51,985 nucleotides of DNA from Geobacteraceae bacterium. GTDB lineage: Bacteria; Desulfobacterota; Desulfuromonadia; Desulfuromonadales; BM103. The notes below the pieces were generated by a model that saw nothing but the letters and a program-made list of their open reading frames with translations, searched no databases and was not told where the DNA came from. The DNA lies in contig JAHEDT010000020.1 of the NCBI GenBank assembly GCA_024641085.1, forward strand, positions 1 to 51,985, in the 5' to 3' direction. Each line of letters begins with the position of its first letter. Positions within the stretch are counted from its first letter, which is position 1. The position numbers and the translations under genes were made by a program. Below, one piece after another: positions 27,031 through 36,395 of this stretch.

Positions 27031-27507
27031 ATGTCGGTAACCCGGGATTTGGTGGCGCGCTACCAGGCGCTGGTCGGCCAGGAAATTCACGTCGGTGCGT
27101 GGTTGACCATCGATCAGCAGCGCATCGATGATTTTGCCAGGGTCACGGGCGACGTGCAGTGGATTCACACCGACCCGCAGCGCGCCGCCAGGGAGTCCCC
27201 CTACGGCGGCACGATCGCACACGGCTTCCTGACTCTGTCGCTGCTGCCCTATTTGTCCGAGAGCAACCACCCGGACTTTTTCGCCGACAACTACCCGGGG
27301 ATGCGCCTGCGCGTCAACTACGGACTCAACAAGCTGCGTTACCCGGCACCGGTGCTGTGCGGCGCCAGGATTCGCGCCCGAACTGCGATCCACTCGGTCG
27401 AGGAGCTCGGCAAAGGCGTGCAGATCATTTACCTGCTGACGGTCGACATCGAGGGCGCAGAGAAACCCGCCTGTGTTGCCGAACAGGTTATCCGGGTGTA
27501 TCCTTAA
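27031..27507 (+). CDS. MaoC-like (R)-specific enoyl-CoA hydratase
   Basis: A 158-aa single hot-dog protein. It has the hydratase-2 motif with catalytic Asp and His: FARVTGDVQWIHTDPQRA (about residues 35-52), followed by GGTIAHGFLTLSLLP. The size and motif match NodN/MaoC-domain hydratases that act on enoyl-CoA thioesters. The ATG follows AAGGAAAGGA. It is a single gene between divergent and downstream repeats, so the pathway is unknown. Confidence 0.88.
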   Translation: MSVTRDLVARYQALVGQEIHVGAWLTIDQQRIDDFARVTGDVQWIHTDPQRAARESPYGGTIAHGFLTLSLLPYLSESNHPDFFADNYPGMRLRVNYGLNKLRYPAPVLCGARIRARTAIHSVEELGKGVQIIYLLTVDIEGAEKPACVAEQVIRVYP

Positions 27508-27535
27508 CCCCGGGTCTGGTCGCCCCGTCGGTGGG

Positions 27536-27652
27536 CTGCCCAGGCCAGGCGTCAGGTACGAGGTGCGGGTGCAAGGTGTGACCAGGCCAATCTGAGGCCT
27601 TTTAAAGCTTTTTCGCGCCACACGCCACACGCCACGCGCTACGCAGTACTCA
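27536..27652. repeat. spacer hairpin repeat
   Basis: Left arm of CGAGGTGCGGGTGCAAGGTG-like units, core GGCCTTTTAAAGC, right arm CGCCACACGCCACACGCC. It is a typical member of the hairpin family with repetitive arms around a TTTTAAA core. Confidence 0.55.
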
Positions 27653-27705
27653 TTTCAACTGAGCTGATCTGCTGTTACGGTTAGATGCATATGAGAGGAG
27701 ATGAC

Positions 27706-28281
27706 ATGTCGATTGATATGGATAAATTCAAGCTGGATGCAGAAAAAGCGGTCCTGGTGGTGATCGATATTCAGGAGCGGCTGGTGACGGCCATGCCGCA
27801 GGATGTGTACCTGCGGATGCGGGACACGGTCGGCATGCTGGTCAGTGGCGCCGGTCTGCTCGGGATCCCGGTGGTCACTACCGAGCAGTACCCGCAGGGG
27901 ATCGGGCACACGGTCCCGGAACTGGCCGAGGCCTGCCAGGGGACCGTGGTCGAAAAGGTCAGCTTCGGCTGCTGCGGCGAACCAGCATTCGTGGCCGCCC
28001 TGAAGAAGCTCGGCCGCAGCCAGGTGATCCTGACCGGTATGGAAACCCATGTCTGCGTCTACCAGACGGTGCTCGGCCTGCTTGAGGACGGCTACCATGT
28101 CCACCTGGTGCGTGACGCGATCTGCTCGCGCAACAAGACCGATTTCCTGGTCGGTGTCGACAATGCCGCCCTGGCCGGTGCCGTGATCACCACGGCGGAG
28201 ACGATCCTCTTCCAGATGATGCAGAAATCGACCCACGCGCAGTTCCGCGCCGTGTCGAAGCTCATTAAAGTCAGGGGTTAG
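27706..28281 (+). CDS. isochorismatase-family cysteine hydrolase
   Basis: A 191-aa alpha/beta hydrolase with the family's catalytic triad: Asp in AVLVVIDIQERL (near residue 20), Lys in VVEKVSFG (near 84) and Cys in GMETHVCVYQT (near 117). VTTEQYPQGIG is the substrate-loop equivalent. Members hydrolyse isochorismate, nicotinamide or similar amides; this YcaC/hydrolase-like version has no assigned substrate. The ATG at 27706 follows AGAGGAG. Confidence 0.88.
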   Translation: MSIDMDKFKLDAEKAVLVVIDIQERLVTAMPQDVYLRMRDTVGMLVSGAGLLGIPVVTTEQYPQGIGHTVPELAEACQGTVVEKVSFGCCGEPAFVAALKKLGRSQVILTGMETHVCVYQTVLGLLEDGYHVHLVRDAICSRNKTDFLVGVDNAALAGAVITTAETILFQMMQKSTHAQFRAVSKLIKVRG

Positions 28282-28283
28282 AA

Positions 28284-28380
28284 GCGCGTGGCGCATGGTG
28301 TGTGGCGTGTGGCGTGAACAAGCTTTTAAGAGGCTTTGCATCTGACTGTTCGCGCTTCTCGTCTCGCACTTCGCGCCTCA
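28284..28380. repeat. spacer hairpin repeat
   Basis: Left arm GCGTGGCGCATGGTGTGTGG, core AGCTTTTAAGAGGC, right arm TCGTCTCGCACTTCGCGCC. It ends exactly where the 36-bp GGGGTCAGG element begins. Confidence 0.55.
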
Positions 28381-28416
28381 GGTACTGTTTTTGTGAAATG
28401 TGTAGACCTGACCCCT
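28381..28416 (-). repeat. 36-bp GGGGTCAGG element, solo copy 1
   Basis: On the minus strand it reads AGGGGTCAGGTCTACACATT followed by TCACAAAAACAGTACC. It is identical to the copy at 37305-37340 and ends 19 bp before the next ATG. Confidence 0.85.
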
Positions 28417-28435
28417 ACATTTTTCCGGAGTTTGT

Positions 28436-29533
28436 ATGGCCCGTAAGGTTTTTGTTGCCGCGACCGGACAGAACAGTGGTAAGACCACCACCAGCCTGTC
28501 GCTGATGTACATGGCGCGCAAGAAGTACAAGCGCGTCGGCTTCGCCAAGCCCCTCGGCCCCAAGCCGAGCGTCGCCAGCAACGACATGGTGGCTGACAAG
28601 GACGCCGCGCTGATGGCGGAAGTCTTCGGCCTGCAGGACGACCTGCACCTGATGTCGCCGGTGGTGCTGATGCCGGGCGACACGCAGCGGGTGCTCGATG
28701 GTGAATTGTCCGGTGCCGAGATGGAGCGGAGAATCCTCGATTCCATCGCCGAGCTCGATCGCCGCAACGACTTCCTGATTATCGAGGGGGCAGGGCACAC
28801 CGGGGTCGGCTCGATCCTCGGTTTTTCCAATGCCAAAACCGCCCGGCAGATCGGCGCGCCGGTTCTAATGGTGACTGGCGGCGGCATCGGCAACGTGGTC
28901 GACGCGGTGCATATGAACCTGGCCCTGTTCGAGAAGGAACGGGCCGAGGTCCGCGCCCTGCTGGTCAACAAGATCAATCCAGACAAGCGCGACAAGACGC
29001 TACACTACCTGAACCTGGCGTTTGCCGGGGAACCCTTCAGGGTGATCGGCGGCTTCAACTACCAGCCGATCCTGGCCAACCCGACGCTGCGCCGCATCAG
29101 CCAGGTTCTGGATACCGAGCTGGTGGGCAACCAGGATACCGCCTGGCAGATCGTGCATCATGTGCAGATCGGCGCCGCATCCACCCAGCGCGTCACCGAG
29201 CTGCTCAAGGAATCCTCCCTGGTGATCGTCACCAGCAGTCGCGACGAACTGCTGGTGACCCTGGCCAATATCTACCACCTGCCCGAGTATCGCCCCCTGC
29301 TGACCGGTCTGGTGATCCCCGGTGTGGCCAAGATCAGTGCGATTACGCAGAAGATCCTTGACCGCAGCGGCATCCCCTACATGCGCACCAACCGCACCAC
29401 GGCCGGGGTCTACAACACCATTACCGACGACGTTTCCAAGATCAACGCCAAGGATACCGAGAAACTCAACCTGATCATGGAGCTCGCCGACAAGCGTTTT
29501 GATTTTGATGCGATCGACGCCTTGCTCGATTAA
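28436..29533 (+). CDS. P-loop/DRTGG-domain protein, BioD- and phosphotransacetylase-N-like
   Basis: A 365-aa cytoplasmic protein of COG0857 type. The N-terminal half is a dethiobiotin-synthetase-like P-loop domain (VAATGQNSGKTTTS, Walker A at residues 11-18; IIEGAGHTGVGSI near 115). The C-terminal half is a DRTGG domain (ASTQRVTELLKESSLVIVTS, then TNRTTAGVYNTI). The same pair of domains forms the N-terminus of long phosphotransacetylases, but the Pta catalytic domain is absent here. A regulatory or nucleotide-sensing role is plausible but unproven. The ATG follows CCGGAG. Confidence 0.85.
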   Translation: MARKVFVAATGQNSGKTTTSLSLMYMARKKYKRVGFAKPLGPKPSVASNDMVADKDAALMAEVFGLQDDLHLMSPVVLMPGDTQRVLDGELSGAEMERRILDSIAELDRRNDFLIIEGAGHTGVGSILGFSNAKTARQIGAPVLMVTGGGIGNVVDAVHMNLALFEKERAEVRALLVNKINPDKRDKTLHYLNLAFAGEPFRVIGGFNYQPILANPTLRRISQVLDTELVGNQDTAWQIVHHVQIGAASTQRVTELLKESSLVIVTSSRDELLVTLANIYHLPEYRPLLTGLVIPGVAKISAITQKILDRSGIPYMRTNRTTAGVYNTITDDVSKINAKDTEKLNLIMELADKRFDFDAIDALLD

Positions 29534-29573
29534 TTGACGGAAAGGTTCATTCACTGCCACTTGCAACATTTGA

Positions 29574-29740
29574 ATCGGTTGCCGCTTGGTTCACGCCTTG
29601 TTGTGTGAACCCGGTATCCAGAATCCAGAATTCAGAATCCAGAATAAATCATGAAAACCAGAAAGGGTTTTTTCTGACTACTGACTACTGACTACTGAAT
29701 TCTGGGTTCTGGATCCTTCGCGTCAAGCGAGGGGGTCTTT
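29574..29740. repeat. dispersed repeat C-related block
   Basis: GTTGCCGCTTGG, then TATCCAGAATCCAGAATTCA, a triple GACTACT run, GAATTCTGGGTTCTGGATCC and GCGTCAAGCGAGGGGG. It fills most of the 303-bp gap between the DRTGG gene and the oxidoreductase; nothing else is seen there. Confidence 0.6.
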
Positions 29741-29836
29741 CGTTCTGATTTTACGTGAATTCCTTGATGAAATATGCTTCACTTGTCGTGTCGTAAATCC
29801 ACTGCAAATGATCTGAACTGACGGGAGCGGATATTT

Positions 29837-30790
29837 ATGCAGATTGCACTGATCGGAATCGGCAAGATCGCCAACTACCAGATGCAGGCCATCACCCACA
29901 CCCCGGGGATCAAGCTGGTCGACGCCCACGACCTGGACCCGAACAAGGCGGAGGAGCTGCCCGGCAGCGTCCAGTTCCATGACGACCTGGAAAAGCTGCT
30001 CAAGAGGTCGCGGGCCGACGCTTTCCTGGTTTCCACACCCACCGCGACGCATTTCGAGGTGGCTATGCGGGTCATCGAGGCCGACCGGATCGCGATCGTC
30101 GAAAAGCCACTCTGCACCAGCCAGTCGGAGATGGATGCCCTGCTGACCGCGGCCCGCACGCGCAAGCTGCCCCTCTACACGGCCTTCCACCCGGCCTACG
30201 GCCGCGAAGTCGACTGGTGGCGCGAACAGCGCGAAGCGCGCAATTTCGACCTCGGCATCCTGCACGGCTTCGACACCTGTTTCGCCGACCCCTATTACCT
30301 CGATGGCAAGCTGACCCTCGGTGCCGTCGGCAAGGCCGGTGCCTGGACTGACAGCGGCGTCAGCGGCCTCAGCGCCCTGGCCCGCCTGATCGACCCCGCA
30401 ACCATGAAGCTGGTGGACGGTCGCATGACGGTGATCCCCTCGCTGCGCTGCGCCCAGGTGCAGGGGCTGGGAATTTACAGCTTCGTCGAGCAGGGCCGGA
30501 CCGGCTTCGGCATGGTCGACACCAACTGGACCCTCGGCAAGAACTATAAAGCCACGCGCCTGCGCTACGAAAACGGCATCGTCGAACTGGATCACGCCAG
30601 GGAGCTGGCCTCACTGAATCAGGACGGCGAGGAGAAGCTGGTCTTCAACCTGGCCACCAACAAGCCGCGCCTGGTCAATCACTATTGCGGGGTGTTCTCC
30701 GACCTCACGGCGATGTTCTCAAAGGGGCAGGACAACACGGCTTTGTCCGAGGTCCTGCATCGCCTGCTGTTTGCCGCCTTGAGCCACTGA
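29837..30790 (+). CDS. Gfo/Idh/MocA-family oxidoreductase
   Basis: A 317-aa NAD(P)-dependent dehydrogenase. The N-terminal Rossmann motif is ALIGIGKIANYQ; the conserved VEKPLC motif lies near residue 93 with the catalytic-region Lys. The C-terminal half is the mixed alpha/beta substrate domain (AFHPAYGREVDWW). It is similar in size to D-galactose or sugar 1-dehydrogenases of the family, but the substrate cannot be read from sequence. It is followed 54 bp later by rluB. Confidence 0.85.
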   Translation: MQIALIGIGKIANYQMQAITHTPGIKLVDAHDLDPNKAEELPGSVQFHDDLEKLLKRSRADAFLVSTPTATHFEVAMRVIEADRIAIVEKPLCTSQSEMDALLTAARTRKLPLYTAFHPAYGREVDWWREQREARNFDLGILHGFDTCFADPYYLDGKLTLGAVGKAGAWTDSGVSGLSALARLIDPATMKLVDGRMTVIPSLRCAQVQGLGIYSFVEQGRTGFGMVDTNWTLGKNYKATRLRYENGIVELDHARELASLNQDGEEKLVFNLATNKPRLVNHYCGVFSDLTAMFSKGQDNTALSEVLHRLLFAALSH

Positions 30791-30844
30791 CCGGCCTCGA
30801 CATTGCCGACTGGTCCTGGGCCTCGAATCGACGGGTTGAATCCT

Positions 30845-31567
30845 ATGCAGCAACGCCTGCAGAAAATACTGGCCGCAGCGGGTTACTGCTCGCGCCGCAG
30901 CGCCGAGCAGCTGATCGCGGCCGGCCGGGTGCGCGTTGACGGCCAGGTTGCCAAGCTTGGTGACCAGGCCGATGCCGATTGCAGCACCATCCTGGTCGAT
31001 GGCAAGCCGCTCAAGGCCGCGGAAAAACACGTCTATGTCCTGCTCAACAAGCCGCTGGGCATCGTCACGACCCTCAACGACCCGGAAGGCCGGCCCGTGG
31101 TCACCGACCTGCTCCGTGATCTCCCGGAGCGGCTCTTTCCGGTCGGCCGCCTGGACATCAATTCCTCCGGCCTGCTGCTGCTGACCAATGACGGCGAACT
31201 CGCCAACCGACTGGCCCATCCCAGTCACCAGGTCGAGAAAGTCTACCTGGCCAAGGTGCGCGGCCGCCTGACCGATGACTCGATCCGCCAGCTCGAAGAG
31301 GGGGTGCTCCTCGACGACGGCGTGACGGCACCGGCCCGGCTGTCGAATATCCGCATGACCGGCAGTCACACCTGGTTCGAAATTACCCTCCGCGAAGGGC
31401 GCAATCGCCAGGTGCGGCGCATGTGCGAGGCTTTGGGTCACCAAGTCAGCCGGCTGATCCGGATCGGCTACGCGTTTCTGACCCTTGACGGACTCGCACC
31501 GGGCGAGAAGCGCCTGTTGACCCGCCAGGAGGTGGCGCGCCTCAAGCGGTTGGGAGGTAAGGATTAA
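30845..31567 (+). CDS. rluB: 23S rRNA pseudouridine synthase, RluB type
   Basis: A 240-aa protein with an N-terminal S4 RNA-binding domain (QRLQKILAAAGYCSRRSAEQ). The RsuA/RluB catalytic domain follows: GRLDINSSGLLLLTNDGE with the nucleophilic Asp near residue 103, and EGRNRQVRRMCEALGH. RluB modifies U2605 (E. coli numbering) in 23S rRNA. The ATG at 30845 gives the normal S4 start; its ribosome-binding site is weak. RluE/RsuA specificity cannot be excluded. Confidence 0.9.
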   Translation: MQQRLQKILAAAGYCSRRSAEQLIAAGRVRVDGQVAKLGDQADADCSTILVDGKPLKAAEKHVYVLLNKPLGIVTTLNDPEGRPVVTDLLRDLPERLFPVGRLDINSSGLLLLTNDGELANRLAHPSHQVEKVYLAKVRGRLTDDSIRQLEEGVLLDDGVTAPARLSNIRMTGSHTWFEITLREGRNRQVRRMCEALGHQVSRLIRIGYAFLTLDGLAPGEKRLLTRQEVARLKRLGGKD

Positions 31568-32016
31568 AGTCGAGGCCCGAGGTGCGAGATGCGCAAAGTT
31601 GAGCCTCTAGTCATTTAAGCATCAAAAACTTCAGGACCCGGGGGTCGCGCCCCCCGACTGCGCCGTACTCTTTTGTAAGCCCAAAAGAGTACGCAGAAAA
31701 GGGCTCCACTGCGTGGGGCACTGCTTTTGTGGCATCAACTTGTCACGTATAACTCGACCAATGCACTGCTACTTTGCAGCAGAGACGGGACTCTTTCCCT
31801 GAGCCCCGTTGTGATGTTACGCCGCACCTCAGAGATCGTCGATTTTCGATTCTTTAACGACTGACAGTGAGAAATGGCAATACACCTCGAATCAAGACTT
31901 CCATGGCGCTCATCCCGTGTCCAGCAGTTAGGCTTCTCGTCCCTCACACCTTGCGCCTAGCACCACAAATTCGTGTATAGTTATTAAAACTCAATGATCG
32001 ACTGCTGGAGGGAACC
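31568..32016. other. gene-free spacer with repeat fragments
   Basis: Begins with hairpin-arm text (CGAGGCCCGAGGTGCGAGAT). It then carries an inverted fragment of repeat A (31632-31730, CGCCGTACTCTTTTGTAAGC and TACGCAGAAAAGGG) and ends with arm-like text (TCTCGTCCCTCACACC). GTATAG at 31975-31980 could be a -10 box for pgi. No gene is seen. Confidence 0.5.
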
Positions 32017-33417
32017 ATGCCGATAACTCTGGATTACACCAACATGATGGCGGACGCCGTCGGTGCCGCGTATGGCCTGCGCGATGAAGAGCTCACCGCG
32101 ATGGCGGGCCGGACCCGCGAGATCCACGCACAGATCCGGCAACGGCGCACCGCCGGCGAACTGCCGTTTTTCGAGCTGCCCAAGGACCCGACCGTGGTCG
32201 CCGAGATGACAGCCCTGGCGCAAGATATCCAGAAGCAGTTCGACACCCTGGTGGTGCTGGGCATCGGCGGCTCGGCGCTCGGCACCACGGCGATCTTCAA
32301 CGCCCTGCGCTACGGTCACAACCTGATGGACGCCCGCCAGCGCGGCGGTCTGCCGCGCCTGTTCGTGCTCGACAATGTCGACCCGGACGGGTTCGCCGCC
32401 CACCTCGCCCTGTGCGACCCGGCCCGGACCTGCTTTCTGGTCATCAGCAAGTCGGGGACGACCGTCGAGACGACCAGCCAGTTCCTGGTGGCCCGGCAAT
32501 GGGTGGAAGCGTGCGTCGGCGACCGTTTCCGTTCCCATTTCATTCTGATCACCGACCCGCAAAGCGGCGTGCTGCGCGAACTGGCCAACCGCGAAGGGTA
32601 TCGCAGCTGCGCGATTCCGGCCGGCGTCGGCGGCCGCTTCAGCGTCTTCACCCCGGTCGGGCTGCTGCCACTGGCCTGCGTCGGCGTCGATATTGCCGCG
32701 CTCCTCAAGGGCGCTGCCGAGATGGCCCGCTACGTCTGCCACGATGACCTCATGACCAACCCGGCCTACCTGAACGCGGTCCTGCAGTACCTGGCCTACC
32801 GCCGGGGGCTCAGCATCACGGTGCTGATGCCTTACAGCGACCGGCTGCGCTATATTGCCGACTGGTTCCGGCAGATGTGGGCGGAGAGTCTCGGCAAGCA
32901 GTACGCCACCGACGGCTCGCTCGTGCATGTCGGCCCGACCCCAGTCAACGCGCTTGGCACCACCGACCAGCATTCCCAGGTGCAGCTGTACATGGAAGGC
33001 CCCTTCGACAAGGTCGTGACCTTCCTGGTGGTTGACGAATTCGACCAGGAACTGCCGCTCCCCGATTACCAGGCGGCCCCGCAGATGGCTTACCTGGCAG
33101 GGCACAACCTGGCCGAACTGATCAGCATCGAACAGCAGGCCACTGCCACGGCGCTGGTCAGGAACCAGCGGGCCAACTGCGCGCTGCACCTGCCGCGGGT
33201 TACCGCGGAGTCGGTCGGGGCGCTGATCTACATGCTCGAGGTGCAGACCCTGTTTGCCGGCGGCCTGTTCGACGTCAACCCCCTCGACCAGCCCGGCGTG
33301 GAGGAGGGCAAGCTGTTGACCTATGCTCTGATGGGACGGCAGGGCTACGAAGCTCAGGCCCGCCAGCTGGCCGCGCAGAAAGGCGATCTCAACCCTCGGG
33401 TCCTCGCTTGCAGATAA
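32017..33417 (+). CDS. pgi: glucose-6-phosphate isomerase
   Basis: Interconverts glucose 6-phosphate and fructose 6-phosphate. The 466-aa protein is of the shorter bacterial class. It has LVVLGIGGSALGT (about residues 79-91), the phosphate-binding loop VISKSGTTVETTSQF, GGRFSVFTPVGLLP and, near the C-terminus, a catalytic Lys in GVEEGKLLTYALM. The ATG follows GGAGGG. A good terminator follows at 33457. Confidence 0.96.
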   Translation: MPITLDYTNMMADAVGAAYGLRDEELTAMAGRTREIHAQIRQRRTAGELPFFELPKDPTVVAEMTALAQDIQKQFDTLVVLGIGGSALGTTAIFNALRYGHNLMDARQRGGLPRLFVLDNVDPDGFAAHLALCDPARTCFLVISKSGTTVETTSQFLVARQWVEACVGDRFRSHFILITDPQSGVLRELANREGYRSCAIPAGVGGRFSVFTPVGLLPLACVGVDIAALLKGAAEMARYVCHDDLMTNPAYLNAVLQYLAYRRGLSITVLMPYSDRLRYIADWFRQMWAESLGKQYATDGSLVHVGPTPVNALGTTDQHSQVQLYMEGPFDKVVTFLVVDEFDQELPLPDYQAAPQMAYLAGHNLAELISIEQQATATALVRNQRANCALHLPRVTAESVGALIYMLEVQTLFAGGLFDVNPLDQPGVEEGKLLTYALMGRQGYEAQARQLAAQKGDLNPRVLACR

Positions 33418-33456
33418 AGGTCTATTCTACTGATTTTCAAAGAAAATCGATGATTG

Positions 33457-33493
33457 ACTCCGGGCTTGTTTACTTGACAGTCCCGGAGTTTTT
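33457..33493 (+). terminator. terminator after pgi
   Basis: ACTCCGGG (33457-33464) pairs with CCCGGAGT (33482-33489) and is followed by TTTTT. Confidence 0.7.
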
Positions 33494-33501
33494 CGTTTAA
33501 A
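33474..33501 (+). promoter_or_regulatory. promoter of the TPR gene, nested in the pgi terminator
   Basis: TTGACA (33474-33479, perfect) and TTTAAA (33496-33501) are 16 bp apart. The -35 box lies in the loop of the pgi terminator hairpin. Confidence 0.45.
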
Positions 33502-33545
33502 GTGACAACCTGTTCTTCCTGTAATTAACCCGATAGGGAAAATCC

Positions 33546-36374
33546 TTGGTCAATAAGGAAAAGCTCCTCGCAAACGCCCAGAAGTTCATTTCCAAGGGGC
33601 AAATTTCGAAAGCCATCGGCGAGTATGAAACGCTGGTCGGGGCTTTCCCCAGAGACGTGCGCAATCGGCAGAAGCTCGCCGAGCTCCTGAGTCGCGACAA
33701 GCGAGACGAGGAGGCCCTCAAAGAATACGAAGCCGTGGCCAAGAATTACACGGAAACGGGCTTTTACCTCAAGGCAATCGCGGTCTTCAAGCAGATGCAG
33801 AAGATCGATCCTTCCCGCCTCGACATCTACCATCGGCTTGCCGAACTCAATGAGAAACAGGGCCTGGTCGGCAACGCGCTGACCGAGTACCGCAACCTGG
33901 TCGCTTACTACGAACAACACCAGAGGCACCAGGAAGCCGCCGATGTGCTCGAAAAGATGCTCGAGCTCGACCCTGACAATCTCAACCTGGTCGCAAAAAT
34001 TGCCGAGTGCTGCATGGCTCTGGACCAGAACGACCAGGCCTTCGAAAAATTTCAGGCGGTTGTCGGCGCCCTGGTCGCCAAAGGCGACCACGCCAAGGTG
34101 ATCAAGCTCTATGATCACTTCCTCGGCATCTGCCCCGAGGAGGGCACCACCCGCCTGCCCCTGGCCCGGGCCCTGCTGAACAGCGGCTCCTCATCCAAGG
34201 CGTTGCAGATACTCAAGAACCTGGTCAAGCACTCCCCGGACGATGCCGAGATCAATCGCTGCCTGGCCGATGCCTATGTCGCCGTTGAGGATTTTGCCAA
34301 TGCCAGGCTCACTCTGAGCCACCTCCTCAAGCACCGGGAGGACGATCTCGACCTCCGCGAATACTTCCTGCGGGTCTGCCTCGATGCCGGGGAGGCGGAG
34401 CGCGCCAGGGACCGTCTCGAGGAATGGAAGGACAGTTTCGTCGAGTACGGACGTCTCGCCGCCCTGCGGGACTTTTACAACGAGCTGCAAGCTGTGCTGC
34501 CCGGCGATCCGCTGGTTGCCGCGACCCTGGCCGACGTCCACGAGGCCCTCGGCGACTCGGCCAGCCTCGAAACCCCGGAGGCTCCCGAGAAAAACTTCGA
34601 GACCGCCGCCAACGCGGTCCTCGAGATGGCCATCGACGATGTGGAAGCCCTCGACATGGTCGGCGAAGAAGCCTCCCCCGACGTCGAGGTGCCGGCGCTC
34701 GATAAGCCGGTTTCAGAAGAACACCCTGCCGAGGAGCTCGAGCTTGATCTCGACCTGGACCTGGACTTTGATCCTCCCACCCAGCAGATCGACGACGTGG
34801 TCCCGTCCGCGGAGCCGGACTCCGATCCGGTCGGGGAGTCGGAGCCTGAGCCGGTTGCCGAGGCCGATGAGGATCTGGAAATTGAAATGGAAGTCAACCT
34901 CGACGACCTGGACGATTTCGAGCTCGGCTTCGACGGGGGGCCGACCCCTGCTGAGGCCGATGCTGAGGCTGATGCTGACCATGAGCCGCCCTTGGCCGCT
35001 GCTCAAGAGGCTGACGATTTTGCAGCAGACGCTGGCGATCAGAGCCTTGTCGATGGGCCCGGGATCGAGCTGGAATTACCTGAGGTCGATGGACTGGACG
35101 GGTTCGTCACTGCCGAGCAGCTCGAGCCCGAAGCTGCAGAACAGGCTGAGCTCTCGGCTGCGGATGAGGACTGGATCGAGTACGACCATCCGGAGCCCTC
35201 TCTGGCCGACGATCAACTGGAACTGGCCGATGGAGAGCTGGATTTGCCCGTCGAGGGGCTGGAGCCGGCCAGTGATGAGCTGGAGCTGAGCGGTGCCGAT
35301 CAGGACTCGTCCATTGAGGGCCTGGAACTGGCCGATGAAGATCTGGACTCGCCCGCTGAGGAGCCCGCCCTGGCGAGCGAAGAGCTGTCCCTGGCCGGTG
35401 AGGAGCTGGATCTGAGCGGTGCGGAACTGGGCCATGCCGGGGACGGAACCAGCCTGGCCGCCGAGGAGTTTTTTACCCCGGATGAAGAGCTGTCTGGGCC
35501 CGCCGATGATCACGCGAGCGGTGCAGCGCCTGCAGAAACGACCCTCGCGGCCAGCGAAGAGCTGGAGGAACTCGAGGCGCTCGAGGAGCTCGACGAACTG
35601 GAGGAGCTGGCCGCCGGTCCTGATGCCGGCTCCCGGCAAATCGAGGCTGAGCTGGAAGAAGTGCAGTTTTACCTGCAGCAGGGGTTGTTCGACGACGCTG
35701 AAAGGCTGGTTCATACCCTGATCGAGGCCCGTCCCGAGAGGCCCGAACTCCAGGCGGAGCTGGCCGGTATCGAACAGGCCCGGCTGGCCGCCGCATCAGA
35801 GGTCCCGGGTGACGCGTTCGTCGACTTGATGGCGGACCTGCAGGACGACGATCTGCTGGAGGCCACCGGCTTCCTCGATTCTTTCGCCGAGAGCGGCCAG
35901 GCGGACGACGACCTGACCCAGAAATTGGTCTCGGAGCTGGATTCGGCTGATACGGAGTCGCACTACAACCTCGGCATCGCCTACAAGGAGATGGGCCTCT
36001 ACGATGAGGCCATCGCCGAGTTCGACAAGGCGGCGCAAGACCCGGCCCGCCACCTCGACTGCATCACGCTGACCGGCCAGTGCCACCTGGAAACCGGGGC
36101 CAAAGACGAGGCTCTGGCTGTGTTCAAGAGCGGCCTGGCCAACCCCGGGCTGAGCGACCTGGGACGCATGACCCTGAACTTCGAACTGGGCATGCTGCAC
36201 CAGAACAGCGGCGAACTGCTGGAAGCGCTGGAATATTTCCAGCTGGTTGCCGAACAAGACACCTTCTTCCGGGACGTGTCCGAGTTGATCAGGTCCCTGC
36301 GCAAACAGCTGGGGCTCGACGATTCCAATGACGACGGACCGCAGGGCAACCGCGACCGCGTCTCCTATGTCTGA
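33546..36374 (+). CDS. large TPR protein with an acidic low-complexity middle
   Basis: A 942-aa cytoplasmic protein. Residues 1-330 are tandem TPRs (AIGEYETLVGAFPRDVRNRQ; ALKEYEAVAKNYTETGFYLK). Residues about 380-700 are strongly acidic and repetitive (ELELDLDLDLDFDPP, and several degenerate LxLADEELDL/LDLSGAEL units). The C-terminal 240 residues return to TPRs (VQFYLQQGLFDDAERLVHTL; SHYNLGIAYKEMGLYDEAIA). TTG 33546 is the only plausible start, with AGGGA upstream. An ExeA-like ATPase follows at 22 bp, so the two probably act together. The plan recalls FimV-like scaffolds in a general way, but there is no LysM domain and no signal peptide. Confidence 0.8.
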   Translation: MVNKEKLLANAQKFISKGQISKAIGEYETLVGAFPRDVRNRQKLAELLSRDKRDEEALKEYEAVAKNYTETGFYLKAIAVFKQMQKIDPSRLDIYHRLAELNEKQGLVGNALTEYRNLVAYYEQHQRHQEAADVLEKMLELDPDNLNLVAKIAECCMALDQNDQAFEKFQAVVGALVAKGDHAKVIKLYDHFLGICPEEGTTRLPLARALLNSGSSSKALQILKNLVKHSPDDAEINRCLADAYVAVEDFANARLTLSHLLKHREDDLDLREYFLRVCLDAGEAERARDRLEEWKDSFVEYGRLAALRDFYNELQAVLPGDPLVAATLADVHEALGDSASLETPEAPEKNFETAANAVLEMAIDDVEALDMVGEEASPDVEVPALDKPVSEEHPAEELELDLDLDLDFDPPTQQIDDVVPSAEPDSDPVGESEPEPVAEADEDLEIEMEVNLDDLDDFELGFDGGPTPAEADAEADADHEPPLAAAQEADDFAADAGDQSLVDGPGIELELPEVDGLDGFVTAEQLEPEAAEQAELSAADEDWIEYDHPEPSLADDQLELADGELDLPVEGLEPASDELELSGADQDSSIEGLELADEDLDSPAEEPALASEELSLAGEELDLSGAELGHAGDGTSLAAEEFFTPDEELSGPADDHASGAAPAETTLAASEELEELEALEELDELEELAAGPDAGSRQIEAELEEVQFYLQQGLFDDAERLVHTLIEARPERPELQAELAGIEQARLAAASEVPGDAFVDLMADLQDDDLLEATGFLDSFAESGQADDDLTQKLVSELDSADTESHYNLGIAYKEMGLYDEAIAEFDKAAQDPARHLDCITLTGQCHLETGAKDEALAVFKSGLANPGLSDLGRMTLNFELGMLHQNSGELLEALEYFQLVAEQDTFFRDVSELIRSLRKQLGLDDSNDDGPQGNRDRVSYV

Positions 36375-36395
36375 GCAATTGGGGGCAGACAGCCT

